This document shows, one piece after another, positions 24,983 to 33,300 of a stretch of DNA of 64,000 bases. The stretch comes from a virus. Position 1 is the first letter of the stretch; the number at the start of each line of letters is the position of its first letter. The stretch spans positions 160,005-224,004 of IMG/VR virus record IMGVR_UViG_3300041411_000178. One strand, given 5' to 3'. A program made the translations under genes and the position numbers. Below the pieces are notes generated by a model. That model searched no databases. It was given only the letters and a program-made list of their open reading frames with translations, and was not told the DNA's origin.

Positions 24983-25273
24983 ATGGCCCGTAATACAAAC
25001 AACGAACTTTCAGCACTACCAGGTTTCTTTTACTACCCGCGCTGTAATGACGGGTTAGAAAAGCTTACCGACCGTGAGCGTTACACGCTTCTGCTTAACC
25101 AGGGTAACTACACCGTGGGTCTGAACATGGAAGATCCTGCTCAGTTCGGTGATCTGAACTGTGCCTGCGATAACGGTCGTATCCCAACCCACCGCCGTGA
25201 AGGGGCCGTGATTCCTGAATACGGCAACGTTCCTTTTGATCTGCGCGAAGTTATCGACCTCAAGGGGGAGTAA
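24983..25273 (+). CDS. Unknown 96-aa protein
   Basis: ATG at 24983, with AGGAGG 6-12 bp upstream. Contains a C-x-C (NCACDNG), and a NYTVGLNMEDPAQFGDLN centre. No family recognised. Ends 2 bp before the next GTG. Confidence 0.7.
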   Translation: MARNTNNELSALPGFFYYPRCNDGLEKLTDRERYTLLLNQGNYTVGLNMEDPAQFGDLNCACDNGRIPTHRREGAVIPEYGNVPFDLREVIDLKGE

Positions 25274-25275
25274 CT

Positions 25276-25569
25276 GTGGACAAGGTCACTGAAATAATCT
25301 TGTCGGTCGATAAAAAGATGCAGGAGTCTTTCGACGATGGGAGAGGCGGGCAAAGTGAATACAGACCGTTCCTCGATAAGAAATCAGAGTTTCTCGGCGG
25401 AGAGGAGTGTCTTGCTCTGAAACTGCATCGTCTCGATATGGGGCGTAAGGTGCTGAAAGCTGCTATTGCGCTGGGTAAACTATCTGAGGCTGATGTTCAA
25501 GAACTAACTGAACTCACCTTTCGCAAAGATGAGAGTGATAGGTTCATGTGCAGATTAAAGGAAAGCTAG
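25276..25569 (+). CDS. Unknown 97-aa protein
   Basis: GTG start after AGGGGGAGTAACT. Entirely helical in appearance, charged, with no Cys pair or membrane segment. Sits in the coupled run 23180-26691. Confidence 0.65.
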   Translation: MDKVTEIILSVDKKMQESFDDGRGGQSEYRPFLDKKSEFLGGEECLALKLHRLDMGRKVLKAAIALGKLSEADVQELTELTFRKDESDRFMCRLKES

Positions 25570-25570
25570 T

Positions 25571-26104
25571 ATGAAAGTGAATAAGGATAAACATCAGGTA
25601 GTTGTGTCTCGTGAGATGTATGACGATCTGATGCGTCTGGCCGTTATCGGTGATTACGAAAGTAGCGGTAATGGTGAGACGGCGGCTAAAGTTCGTCGGC
25701 ATGTGCGGAAGTACAACAAGCACATGCATGAAGAGCGCCAGGTTGAAGTGGCCAAGGACACAGCTGAGTATCGTCGTCTGCGTTCCAAGGTCATTGCACT
25801 GATCTCCACTCATGGTGGTGAAATGGTGTGGCGTAAATCCAAGACTCCACCACCTCCTGGTCTTTCAGAAGGCTACACCTTCTATCTCGGGTGTAAGGTT
25901 GTGGGTCGCTCTGAGCTGAATAAGCTTTGTGTCAAGGTGCGCAATATGGACGGTACCGGTAACAGCGACATCCACATTGACGCACTGCTCACTGAGCTGC
26001 CAGAAGGCTATGAGTTCGATCCTTCTGGTATGACCAGATTTATTGCTTACGACTCAAGGGTGATGGAGCCCCGTAAACCGTATCAAATCAAAAGGGGGAG
26101 CTGA
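25571..26104 (+). CDS. Unknown 177-aa protein
   Basis: ATG after GGAAAGCTAGT. A basic, His-rich helical N-terminal half (KVRRHVRKYNKHMHEER) is followed by a beta-rich C-terminal half. It shares one base with the next start (TGATG). No family recognised. Confidence 0.7.
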   Translation: MKVNKDKHQVVVSREMYDDLMRLAVIGDYESSGNGETAAKVRRHVRKYNKHMHEERQVEVAKDTAEYRRLRSKVIALISTHGGEMVWRKSKTPPPPGLSEGYTFYLGCKVVGRSELNKLCVKVRNMDGTGNSDIHIDALLTELPEGYEFDPSGMTRFIAYDSRVMEPRKPYQIKRGS

Positions 26105-26691
26105 TGATTAAGAAAGGACTTTGTTTTACTGACGACTTTCCATTGCGCAATGCAGGAGAGGCTCAGTTCAGGGTGTCGCGTGAAAAGGGTGAAATCATTA
26201 CCCATTCGGTTCCTTGGCAGCGACGCCAACGCACTATCCTGGTACGTCATGGTTTTCGTGATCCGATTAAGTTCTACGCGGTAACGGAAACAGCTCACGG
26301 TAATCTGATTGCCATGAGTGACGGTCACTACACTCGCTACTACTGGCTCAATGCCATGGGTCGTCGTGACACGTATCTGCTTCAAGGTTCCTCTGCTACC
26401 TTTGAGGAAGCGTGGGAACATCTGTTTGAAGCGCTGGTACTTGATGGACGGGCTCCGTCTATTGGGCTGTACAACCGAATCAGTTTCCTCTTCATCTGGT
26501 ACTTCAATCAGATCGAGGATCAACCGGTTCGTCGTGCCACTGAAGGTTTGTGGCGTGGTGTCAAGAAAGAAGTATTGTTCGAATGGTTACCCGAGATTGG
26601 CAAGCGCGCTGTTCGCGTAACTATTGCTGGTTCCCAACCCGTTGCAGTACCCCTGGCGGACCACCCGCTGGTAGGCTTGCTGCGCAAATAA
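26104..26691 (+). CDS. Paralogue family C, member 1 (unknown, 195 aa)
   Basis: Related to the next gene: both have a beta-rich start, then the block TFEEAWEHLFEALVLDGRA (TPEEAIEQLFKELVMDDRE in the partner), a Y.[RL][IV]S.[FL]FI.YF strand, and an end [VM].[VL]..HP[LI]V..L. This copy is about 45 residues longer at the N-terminus. Function unknown. Confidence 0.75.
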   Translation: MIKKGLCFTDDFPLRNAGEAQFRVSREKGEIITHSVPWQRRQRTILVRHGFRDPIKFYAVTETAHGNLIAMSDGHYTRYYWLNAMGRRDTYLLQGSSATFEEAWEHLFEALVLDGRAPSIGLYNRISFLFIWYFNQIEDQPVRRATEGLWRGVKKEVLFEWLPEIGKRAVRVTIAGSQPVAVPLADHPLVGLLRK

Positions 26692-26708
26692 GTTAAGAGG
26701 CAAATGAA

Positions 26709-27164
26709 ATGACAAATGCACAACGCCAGTACCACCAACTGTTTACCCTGCGTCTCGACAATGGTCAACAACTTAAAGTGTGTTCTTACGAGCACCAGAC
26801 CTCTTACATCGTGTCGGACACCCCAAACCGTGGCGGTACCATGTACCTCATCCAAAAGCCTTCTCACACGCCTGAGGAAGCTATTGAGCAGTTGTTCAAA
26901 GAACTTGTCATGGATGATCGTGAAGCAGCGATCAACTACTACAACCTGGTTAGCGGTTTCTTCATCTACTACTTCAGTGGGGATGAGGAAGGTAAATTCA
27001 AAGCGACCCTGACCAGTCGCTGGCACAGTCTGTTCCTCCACGTGGATCTGGAACGTCGTCCTGGTCTGGATGGCTCTTTGATGTTCTTCCACATCCATGA
27101 CAAAGAAGTGATGGTGTCTCTGCAAACGCACCCGATTGTGTACATACTGGCTAAACAGCAGTAA
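26709..27164 (+). CDS. Paralogue family C, member 2 (unknown, 151 aa)
   Basis: Immediately downstream copy of the family (see 26104). It keeps the EEAIEQLFKELVMDDRE helix, GFFIYYF and the HPIVYILAKQ end. ATG after AAGAGGCAAATGAA. The tandem position suggests local duplication. Confidence 0.75.
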   Translation: MTNAQRQYHQLFTLRLDNGQQLKVCSYEHQTSYIVSDTPNRGGTMYLIQKPSHTPEEAIEQLFKELVMDDREAAINYYNLVSGFFIYYFSGDEEGKFKATLTSRWHSLFLHVDLERRPGLDGSLMFFHIHDKEVMVSLQTHPIVYILAKQQ

Positions 27165-27218
27165 CCACAATCTTACGCTTGAAATAAAAACGCCAGCAGC
27201 TATGTAAGGGGACAAAGC

Positions 27219-27413
27219 ATGCCAGTAGTAGAGATGACTATCGAAGAACGCATTGGCGAGATCACCCGCGAATGTACCAAGCAGTTGTTGGGTTTGGTGT
27301 TGGAGTACGACCCCACAGAGGAAATCTGGACCGGTTACTTCGACGACAGTCCTGAAATAAAGGGTACTCTCGAAGAAGTTATCGAAGGACTCGAAGCTGA
27401 GTTGAATCTCTAA
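27219..27413 (+). CDS. Small acidic protein (64 aa)
   Basis: ATG after AAGGGGACAAAGC. About a quarter of residues are Asp/Glu, few are basic. Alpha/beta/alpha pattern. Last + strand gene before the convergent minus-strand cluster. Acidic mini-proteins in early phage regions can act as inhibitors, but nothing here shows that. Confidence 0.7.
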   Translation: MPVVEMTIEERIGEITRECTKQLLGLVLEYDPTEEIWTGYFDDSPEIKGTLEEVIEGLEAELNL

Positions 27414-27420
27414 GCAGCTA

Positions 27421-27458
27421 TAACTACCTCCTACCCTTTGCGGGGTAGGAGGTAGTTA
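27421..27458. terminator. Bidirectional terminator between convergent clusters
   Basis: TAACTACCTCCTACCC pairs exactly with GGGTAGGAGGTAGTTA around TTTGCG. T-rich sequence follows on the + side (TTTCTTTATTTTTTG). It sits between the + stop at 27413 and the minus stop at 27494. Confidence 0.85.
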
Positions 27459-27493
27459 GCCTGTTTCTTTATTTTTTGTTTTAACCAATTGCA

Positions 27494-27952
27494 TTAAGCA
27501 GCCATGGCCACTGGCTTCGGTTCGGTTGGGTTATTTACAAGTCGGTGTATTGTTACACCCGCCATGATAACCTTCTTCTTCCACGGCGTAACATTGAGCA
27601 CGTCCATGGATTCTTTCAGGATGGCGTCGATCTGTTTGCGTGTTACTTTCACCTGGATAGGCTTGCCGTTTACCACCTGGATAATCTTGTAAGTCGTACA
27701 GAGCTTATCGTGCAGTGTGGTGCACTGGGTGTATTCACCGATAGGGGGAAGAAGCCACCACAACCAGCGTGGAATAGTCGCCCCATCAGTTTTGAAGTTG
27801 GTCTCCACATCTACGTAACGAGTGGAGTTCTCCTCGCCGATGTAATAACGAAACCCAGGAATGGTATCCCAGATATCCTTGTTATTAAGCACACTGGCGG
27901 TTTTATCATAACGCAGTTGTTCTTCGGCGCTGAAACGCGTGAATGTGCTCAT
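27494..27952 (-). CDS. DUF1353-family protein (152 aa)
   Basis: Shows the DUF1353 signature: DVETNFKTDGATIPRWLWWLLPP (parts), then a TTLHDKLC segment and a following conserved helix with R/K..D. DUF1353 proteins are found in many phages and prophages, often near tail or lysis genes, with no proven function. Length is normal for the family. Last gene of the minus-strand tail cluster, 11 bp from the LamG-like gene. Start ATG at 27952 with GAGAGGATCTCC upstream. Confidence 0.8.
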   Translation of the reverse strand: MSTFTRFSAEEQLRYDKTASVLNNKDIWDTIPGFRYYIGEENSTRYVDVETNFKTDGATIPRWLWWLLPPIGEYTQCTTLHDKLCTTYKIIQVVNGKPIQVKVTRKQIDAILKESMDVLNVTPWKKKVIMAGVTIHRLVNNPTEPKPVAMAA

Positions 27953-27963
27953 GGAGATCCTCT

Positions 27964-28689
27964 CTAGAACGGCACTGGAGTATAAGGGTGAATGTACCGG
28001 GCGTAATCACTGAACCGAATACGACCGATGTTTGAAATTGCGGCTGGAGCTACCGTACTCAGCCAGCCAAGACGGATGGTATTAAGTTTACCCATGCCCG
28101 CTTCTTTGTTAAAGCTATTTCTTGTAACCTGGTTAGCTGCACCGCCAACAATGTTCCAGTTAGTAACCTTTTGCGGAACTCCGTCTTTAAAGACAAAAAT
28201 CACACCTTGCCTACAAACTAGAGCCATGCGCTGGAGAATCCCAACTGTACTTTGTTTGGTACCAGGAATACGCCAAAAATCAGCTTCGTTTGTACCAACC
28301 CCAGCTATGTTTTGCAGCTGGCTGCCATAACCGGCGTCAGTCCAACGAGAAACCAGCCACTTACTTGCGGTGGTGCTGCATCGTATCTCGCCGTCATAAC
28401 GAGTAGCCTGGTACGCAGAACCCATACGCGACCATTCGAGTGTCCAATCGTTTGCATCCAACTCAAGAGGAGTCGGTATGGTGATCAGCATGTAACTCGT
28501 TATGGAAGGCAGTTTGGTCGTTGGGAATCCGTCAATTAAATATGTTGTGTCCACTGTCGCGCCGGAGACCGTAACCGAGGCGTTGTTATTTATTAGGTCG
28601 GTGCGTGTCTCATGGTCGAACAAAAACACACCTGGCAAATCGGGAGGTTGTTCCGCGACTTGTGTAGTCGTTAACAATGTTTCTATCAT
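27964..28689 (-). CDS. LamG/concanavalin-A-like tail protein (241 aa)
   Basis: Residues about 85-241 look like the LamG-type jelly-roll common in phage tail proteins: WTLEWSRMG near the start, a DGVPQKVTNW strand, and the ending IRFSDYARYIHPYTPVPF, matching the family end (iR.t..aRYt..ftP...f). Such domains bind sugars or fold as fibre tips. The N-terminus MIETLLTTTQV resembles MNEALLSTGGKT and MNEAMLATAYKTG of the adhesin genes upstream, hinting at a common attachment peptide. A probable minor adhesin. Confidence 0.65.
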   Translation of the reverse strand: MIETLLTTTQVAEQPPDLPGVFLFDHETRTDLINNNASVTVSGATVDTTYLIDGFPTTKLPSITSYMLITIPTPLELDANDWTLEWSRMGSAYQATRYDGEIRCSTTASKWLVSRWTDAGYGSQLQNIAGVGTNEADFWRIPGTKQSTVGILQRMALVCRQGVIFVFKDGVPQKVTNWNIVGGAANQVTRNSFNKEAGMGKLNTIRLGWLSTVAPAAISNIGRIRFSDYARYIHPYTPVPF

Positions 28690-28708
28690 TTTGTCCCACC
28701 GATTAAGT

Positions 28709-28733
28709 AACCCTCCCTCCGAAGAGGGAGGTT
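28709..28733 (-). terminator. Hairpin downstream of the DUF4376-type gene
   Basis: Read on the minus strand, AACCTCCCTC-TTCG-GAGGGAGGGTT forms a strong stem. It lies right after the stop at 28739 and before the LamG-like gene. Confidence 0.6.
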
Positions 28734-28738
28734 AACGC

Positions 28739-29395
28739 TTACGCAGTAAAGAAGTCTTCTGCGGTTGGCAGGGTTGGGAGGTCTTCGATAGTCGTCGCGG
28801 CATCAGCGCCGTCTTTGACATCCCAGGTCTTCTTGTAGCCAACGGTGGAGGCAACGAACGCAGCATCAGCCACAGCTACCATCTCAGCAGCGTTGATCGA
28901 AACCACGGCGTTCTCGTAGACACGGAACTCGAAGGTCATATCGCCACCGGCCGCGATCACTTCCTTGGCAACGGTACGGAGACCGAGCAGGTTCGAGCGG
29001 TCAGTGTTACGGATCTGGACGTGGTAAATGTTCTCACCGAAGGTGTGTGGGAAACCGCGCTCGAACTGAGAGATCCGCAAGGTTTCCGCCTGGGCTTGCA
29101 GAGTTGCCTTGGCATTTGCCAGACGTTCAGCCAGCTCTACTTCGCCATAGCTGCGAGAGATCCAGGTCTGGGTCCACTCACCGTCGATTTCTTCAGGAGG
29201 CCCTTCCGAAACAACGTCGTTAACTGGAGCCGGGACTTCCTTAACGACTTCGATACCGAATTCGATCAGGGTTTCAGCATCGGTAGTAGGACCGAATGCG
29301 GTGTGTGGTGCGTATTTGGCCAGGCTGTCCATGAAGAGTGGGTACGTGCCGGACTCAGCATGGATCAGACGGGTTTGACGAGTTACTGTTGTCAT
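28739..29395 (-). CDS. DUF4376-type, probable tail fibre assembly protein (218 aa)
   Basis: The C-terminal half (about 105-205) has the DUF4376 pattern: an aromatic/Gly start FERGFPHTFGENIYHVQIRNTDRSNLLGL (parts), then a small-residue-rich region and a paired-helix end. A Trp-Thr segment (GEWTQTWISRSYGEVELAERL) and a helix precede it, as in phage proteins that sit next to fibre genes and help fibre folding. Position between the adhesin array and LamG-like gene agrees. The function remains an inference. Confidence 0.6.
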   Translation of the reverse strand: MTTVTRQTRLIHAESGTYPLFMDSLAKYAPHTAFGPTTDAETLIEFGIEVVKEVPAPVNDVVSEGPPEEIDGEWTQTWISRSYGEVELAERLANAKATLQAQAETLRISQFERGFPHTFGENIYHVQIRNTDRSNLLGLRTVAKEVIAAGGDMTFEFRVYENAVVSINAAEMVAVADAAFVASTVGYKKTWDVKDGADAATTIEDLPTLPTAEDFFTA

Positions 29396-29404
29396 GATGA
29401 TTCC

Positions 29405-30310
29405 TTACAGAACGAGTTCGAAAAGAGGACGCCAGCCGTGGCTGGGGTGAGTCGCGGCAGTTGTCAGGCTGACGTTCAGTGCGTCAGGGTTAGTACCACT
29501 GCCGCGGTTAATACAAACGTTGTTTTGCAGATCGGTGGAGAAGGTGATCCAGCTACCATTGATCAGATCATCCACGGATTTAATCCCCAGCGCCTCTGGA
29601 AAGCTACGGATCTGGAACGCGTATGGAAGGATAAGGTCGTACTCGCCCCCAATCTGATCTGCCGCAACCGCGCTGGTGCTCGACATCACCGCACGAGACG
29701 TTGGTACCCGCATGATGAGCTGGTGATCGCCTTTATTAACTGTCTTGGCCTGTGCGATGGTACCAAAGGTAGTCTTGGCATACGGTGCCCAGTCAGCACT
29801 TGGGAAGTTACCGTAGATAACGCCCGCGCGATACAACAATTCCCAGTTAATGTTAGAGTACAGCGCCTGGCTTGCGATAAAGAGGATTTTTCCTTTATAC
29901 ACAAACTTCAGCCACCCCAAGTCAGCGGCCGTGTTCTCAGTGTTTCCCGCTACGATAGTGCCGACAAAGTTTTTGCACTCTTGAGTACTGAACAGGTCAG
30001 ACATCGGCATTTTGCCAAAGTACCCGAAGTTCCAGTCGCCCCGCAACAGCGCTTGAGGACCAGGACCGGTATAAGGCATGTAAGCCAATACCTTGTTAGG
30101 CGTCAACGCTACTTCAGTGCCCTTGCGAGAGGCCACACGATAGTAGTACACCTGGTTACGCACAGCGGTGTTATCGGTGTAGGTCAATGTCCCGCCCGGA
30201 ACTACCGCTAACGATGCAGGGAGCGCGGCGTCAGCGATAGGTGTGACTGAGCGATAGATCGTGTAATCGTCCGCCGAGTTAGGGTCGGACCAATCAATTT
30301 TGATGGGCAT
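29405..30310 (-). CDS. Adhesin paralogue 1: FN3-like plus tip domain (301 aa)
   Basis: Residues 1-80 look like a fibronectin III domain (KIDWSDPNSADDYTIYRS..., YYYRVAS). A linker TGPGPQALLRGDWNFGYFG leads to the conserved tip domain: WLKFVYKGKILFIASQ, INWELLYRAGVIYG, GGEYDLILPYA, GWRPLFELVL. The same order recurs in the next two genes. The tip domain is common in phage tail proteins and ends with GWRPVLEL. Probable receptor-binding or fibre-decorating protein, made late. Confidence 0.75.
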   Translation of the reverse strand: MPIKIDWSDPNSADDYTIYRSVTPIADAALPASLAVVPGGTLTYTDNTAVRNQVYYYRVASRKGTEVALTPNKVLAYMPYTGPGPQALLRGDWNFGYFGKMPMSDLFSTQECKNFVGTIVAGNTENTAADLGWLKFVYKGKILFIASQALYSNINWELLYRAGVIYGNFPSADWAPYAKTTFGTIAQAKTVNKGDHQLIMRVPTSRAVMSSTSAVAADQIGGEYDLILPYAFQIRSFPEALGIKSVDDLINGSWITFSTDLQNNVCINRGSGTNPDALNVSLTTAATHPSHGWRPLFELVL

Positions 30311-30321
30311 TTAACCCTCCG

Positions 30322-31266
30322 TTAAGCAGGAATTAATTCAAGAACAGGGACCCAAGAAATCCAGGCCCCAGCGGCAGAACCGGTAATCGCACGACCGAAG
30401 ACGTCAGACCAGTTAGAGTTACTGACCGACATGTTGCTAGTTCCACTGAAGTGCTGAGTGGCCATTAGTGGATAAGGAACACCAGAGGCGTCGCCCCACT
30501 TGAATGGCTGTAGCAGCGGGACGTCGGCGGCCAGGATTGCGGTGGTCATGGAGCACATCAACTCACACCACTCACTGCCTTTAAAGGTTGTGCGGTCCGG
30601 AACGTTTTGATCGGTTGGCAACGTACTGTTCTTGGGGATACGAACCAAGAAGCTATCGCTACCCACAGTGACAACCTTTTTCTGGTTGACCAAGGTGTTA
30701 ATGGCAGGCTGAGCACCCACAGCGGTAAGGTTAAACGGAGCAGCCCCAGGACCGTCGACACCATAAACTAAACCGGCGTTGTAGATCTGAGACCAGGTAG
30801 CCCCACCCTGCGCTGTAAAGGGTGCGTTAGGGAAGAACAGGATCTTTCCCTTAAACACGAACTTGTACCAACCTGTCATGGTGCCATCAGCAGGCGCACC
30901 GCCAATAGATGGAGAGCCAACGGCCGCACGTAAACCGGATATGGTGAACATCTGAGCGGCAGGAATGAAGCCCATGTAACCAGCATTCCAATCACCACGT
31001 AGTACCGTGTTGTTACCGGGACCCGTTTTGGAGAAGTTGCCGTACTGCATGCACTGGCTGTATTGTGTGGTAGCTCCGGCCTTCACTGCTTCCAGCATGT
31101 AGTAACGGACGCTTCTGTCTGGGACAGTAGTGTCCGTATACGTCACATCCGAAGCACCCAGCGTTACGGTGTTAGCAGGAAGCGTGTTCCAGGTGAATGG
31201 TGAGTCTGACCAGTACAGCGTCAGGGAGTCAACAGACATTGGAGACCAATCGATTTTGATAGACAT
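30322..31266 (-). CDS. Adhesin paralogue 2: FN3-like plus tip domain (314 aa)
   Basis: Same plan as the 29405 product: FN3-like domain (IKIDWSPMSVDSLTLYWSDS ... VRYYMLEAV), linker TGPGNNTVLRGDWNAGYMG, then WYKFVFKGKILFFPN, ATWSQIYNAGLVYGVDG, GSEWCELMCSM and SWVPVLELIPA. The tip loops differ in sequence and length from the neighbours, as expected if they contact different receptors. Starts ATG at 31266 behind AAGGGGATTCC. Confidence 0.75.
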   Translation of the reverse strand: MSIKIDWSPMSVDSLTLYWSDSPFTWNTLPANTVTLGASDVTYTDTTVPDRSVRYYMLEAVKAGATTQYSQCMQYGNFSKTGPGNNTVLRGDWNAGYMGFIPAAQMFTISGLRAAVGSPSIGGAPADGTMTGWYKFVFKGKILFFPNAPFTAQGGATWSQIYNAGLVYGVDGPGAAPFNLTAVGAQPAINTLVNQKKVVTVGSDSFLVRIPKNSTLPTDQNVPDRTTFKGSEWCELMCSMTTAILAADVPLLQPFKWGDASGVPYPLMATQHFSGTSNMSVSNSNWSDVFGRAITGSAAGAWISWVPVLELIPA

Positions 31267-31275
31267 GGAATCCCC

Positions 31276-32220
31276 TTAGACTTCAATCAGCTCCAGCACA
31301 GGCCACCAGCCGTAGTTCAGGCCGTTCCAAGTAGCGGCGTTACGGTTGGCAATGCCGGTACGGTTAGCAGCAGTGTTTCCGCGAACAAGGTTGTTGGCAG
31401 TGTTACCCGCTGCAACACGTTCTTGAACAATGCTGCCGGTGGTAACACCTGTGGACGCCATGTACAGATCTGCGACCGTGGCTTGTTGAACGTTGGCCAT
31501 ACGCTGTAGATCGGGGCAATACATGGAAAGCGGGTACGCCAGGTCGTTCCACTCATTTGGCCACAGTTCGGTTGGTTCGGTTGCGGCAGGAGTACCAGGA
31601 TAGCGGACCAAGGTGTCATCAAAGCCCGTCATGCAGCGTACACGGAACTGTTCGCCACCGATAGTTACCTTGGCACTCTGATTAACGTTAGCGCCGGCGT
31701 TGGAAGGTCCTGGACCGTCTACGCCGTATACTAACCCGAGGTCATAAAGCACTTTCCAGCTGAGACTGCCACACAGCGGGCCGTTAGGAACGTACAGAAC
31801 CTTGCCATTACGGATCCACTTATGCCAGATAGGACCTTGTTGGTTGACCACTCCAACGGTGAGACCAACTGCTGTACGAAGATCGTTGGTATTGATCAGT
31901 TCGCCAGAAGACATCGAACCGAAATAGCCGTAAGAGAAGTCACCGATCTGGATAGTAGTGGGCCCAGGGCCTTTCCGTGGTACAGCACGGATAGGGATGT
32001 TTGGAGTGCTTTGTTTGTCGGCACCCACGATGGTTTCAATCACGTAGTAATACAACGTGTCACGAACCGTAGTGGTATCGGTATAGGTGTTTTCACCCGC
32101 CGAGAGAGTGGCGATTGGGTTAGCGAGGTTAGCCCGATCGAGCGGAGCAGTCCCGCGATAGATTTTCGTTACGAACGTTCCTGGAGCACCCAGGTTAGTC
32201 CAGTTTAATACTGTATCCAT
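31276..32220 (-). CDS. Adhesin paralogue 3: FN3-like plus tip domain (314 aa)
   Basis: N-terminal FN3-like domain (VLNWTNLGAPGTFVTKIYRG, LYYYVIETI), linker KGPGPTTIQIGDFSYGYFG, tip domain with WHKWIRNGKVLYVPNG, LSWKVLYDLGLVYGVDG, PNEWNDLAYPL and WWPVLELIEV. Close in length to paralogue 2. Ribosome site AAGGAATTG. A virion role is inferred from the cluster. Confidence 0.75.
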   Translation of the reverse strand: MDTVLNWTNLGAPGTFVTKIYRGTAPLDRANLANPIATLSAGENTYTDTTTVRDTLYYYVIETIVGADKQSTPNIPIRAVPRKGPGPTTIQIGDFSYGYFGSMSSGELINTNDLRTAVGLTVGVVNQQGPIWHKWIRNGKVLYVPNGPLCGSLSWKVLYDLGLVYGVDGPGPSNAGANVNQSAKVTIGGEQFRVRCMTGFDDTLVRYPGTPAATEPTELWPNEWNDLAYPLSMYCPDLQRMANVQQATVADLYMASTGVTTGSIVQERVAAGNTANNLVRGNTAANRTGIANRNAATWNGLNYGWWPVLELIEV

Positions 32221-32231
32221 TGTTCAATTCC

Positions 32232-33245
32232 TTAGGCGACGTATGAGCCAGTAATTGTGAATGCTTTAAGCGTTGGGCTTTCGTTTGTCCCCCTGACCCC
32301 GGCCGCTCTCATGGCCTGGCCAGAAAAGCTATACTGAACCTGAGGAAGCTGATAGGCCCAATTCTTCTGTCGTACGTTCTGCGCTCTCTGAGCGACCGTA
32401 ACGCCTGTCCATTGACGGACGTCCGTAATGACAGGGGCAAATGGACCGGGTGTTCTGTAAAGTAGTTGATAGGGATCTTTGGCTTCTGTGTCCGGAATAA
32501 GTTCTAGGACGGGTCTCCAGAAGTGTTGGTTAAAGCTGCCTGATATACGGTCAGTCTTGAGGGCGACTCGATACGCGCCCATGATCTGTCCGCTACCGCC
32601 ATCACCGCGGATGATCGTCTGGTTGACGTTAGTGGAAACCGTCTCCATTACAATCGAATCAGGACTTGAGTTAGTCCAGCCCAGAGGAGCGTAACCGAAG
32701 GTTGCAAATTTGGGAGTGATACCTCCATCTGTTGCAACACTACAACGACCTAGCAGTTGGCTCCACTCACCGGCATGAATGTTGGTACTGCCGCTGTTGG
32801 TAACGGGGTCAACATCGTAACCTTTGACCAGTCGAGGTTTGAGCACCCACAGCTTCTCTCCCTCGTACTTCGGCATCTGAATAAACTGATGCTTAGGTGT
32901 GGCGAGAGGATACTTGCCGTTATCCCGAGTGCCGTATACCAAACCAGCCGCATACAGATCCGCCCACGAAATATTGGTCCGGAAAGGTCGCTTGGCAATA
33001 TAGATGATCTTGCCATTCCAGATAAACTTTAACCAGTGGTTAGCACCCTGAGTAAGCCCGCTATTGTCATCACCCTGGTACAGCCCGGCAGCACCTGCTA
33101 CTTGAGAAATGCCAAACAACTGTGTGTCTGTTACTTCGCCAAAGTAACCCAAGGTCTCATCACCGCCAATCAGCGCCTTAGGACCAGGCCCTGAGTTGTT
33201 GATGTAAATCGTTTTACCCCCCGTAGAGAGTAGTGCTTCATTCAT
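32232..33245 (-). CDS. Adhesin paralogue 4, no FN3 domain (337 aa)
   Basis: Starts with MNEALLSTGGKTIYI, then directly the linker SGPGPKALIGGDETLGYFG and the tip domain (WLKFIWNGKIIYIAKRP, ISWADLYAAGLVYG, AGEWSQLLGR, FWRPVLELIPD). About 75 extra residues follow the tip domain, unlike the others. ATG at 33245 is preferred because the next gene also begins MNEA; an ATG at 33263 with its own AGG-rich site is possible but lies against the terminator hairpin. Confidence 0.7.
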   Translation of the reverse strand: MNEALLSTGGKTIYINNSGPGPKALIGGDETLGYFGEVTDTQLFGISQVAGAAGLYQGDDNSGLTQGANHWLKFIWNGKIIYIAKRPFRTNISWADLYAAGLVYGTRDNGKYPLATPKHQFIQMPKYEGEKLWVLKPRLVKGYDVDPVTNSGSTNIHAGEWSQLLGRCSVATDGGITPKFATFGYAPLGWTNSSPDSIVMETVSTNVNQTIIRGDGGSGQIMGAYRVALKTDRISGSFNQHFWRPVLELIPDTEAKDPYQLLYRTPGPFAPVITDVRQWTGVTVAQRAQNVRQKNWAYQLPQVQYSFSGQAMRAAGVRGTNESPTLKAFTITGSYVA

Positions 33246-33268
33246 AACGTTCACCTCTGGCATACAAA

Positions 33269-33284
33269 CCTCCCCGGAGGGAGG
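33269..33284 (-). terminator. Short hairpin after adhesin paralogue 5
   Basis: CCTCCC-CGGA-GGGAGG lies 17 bp after the stop at 33301 (minus direction). It also contains the AGG-rich site before the possible start at 33263, so it could act as a translation control instead. Confidence 0.5.
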
Positions 33285-33300
33285 TGAGTATGTTTAACAG

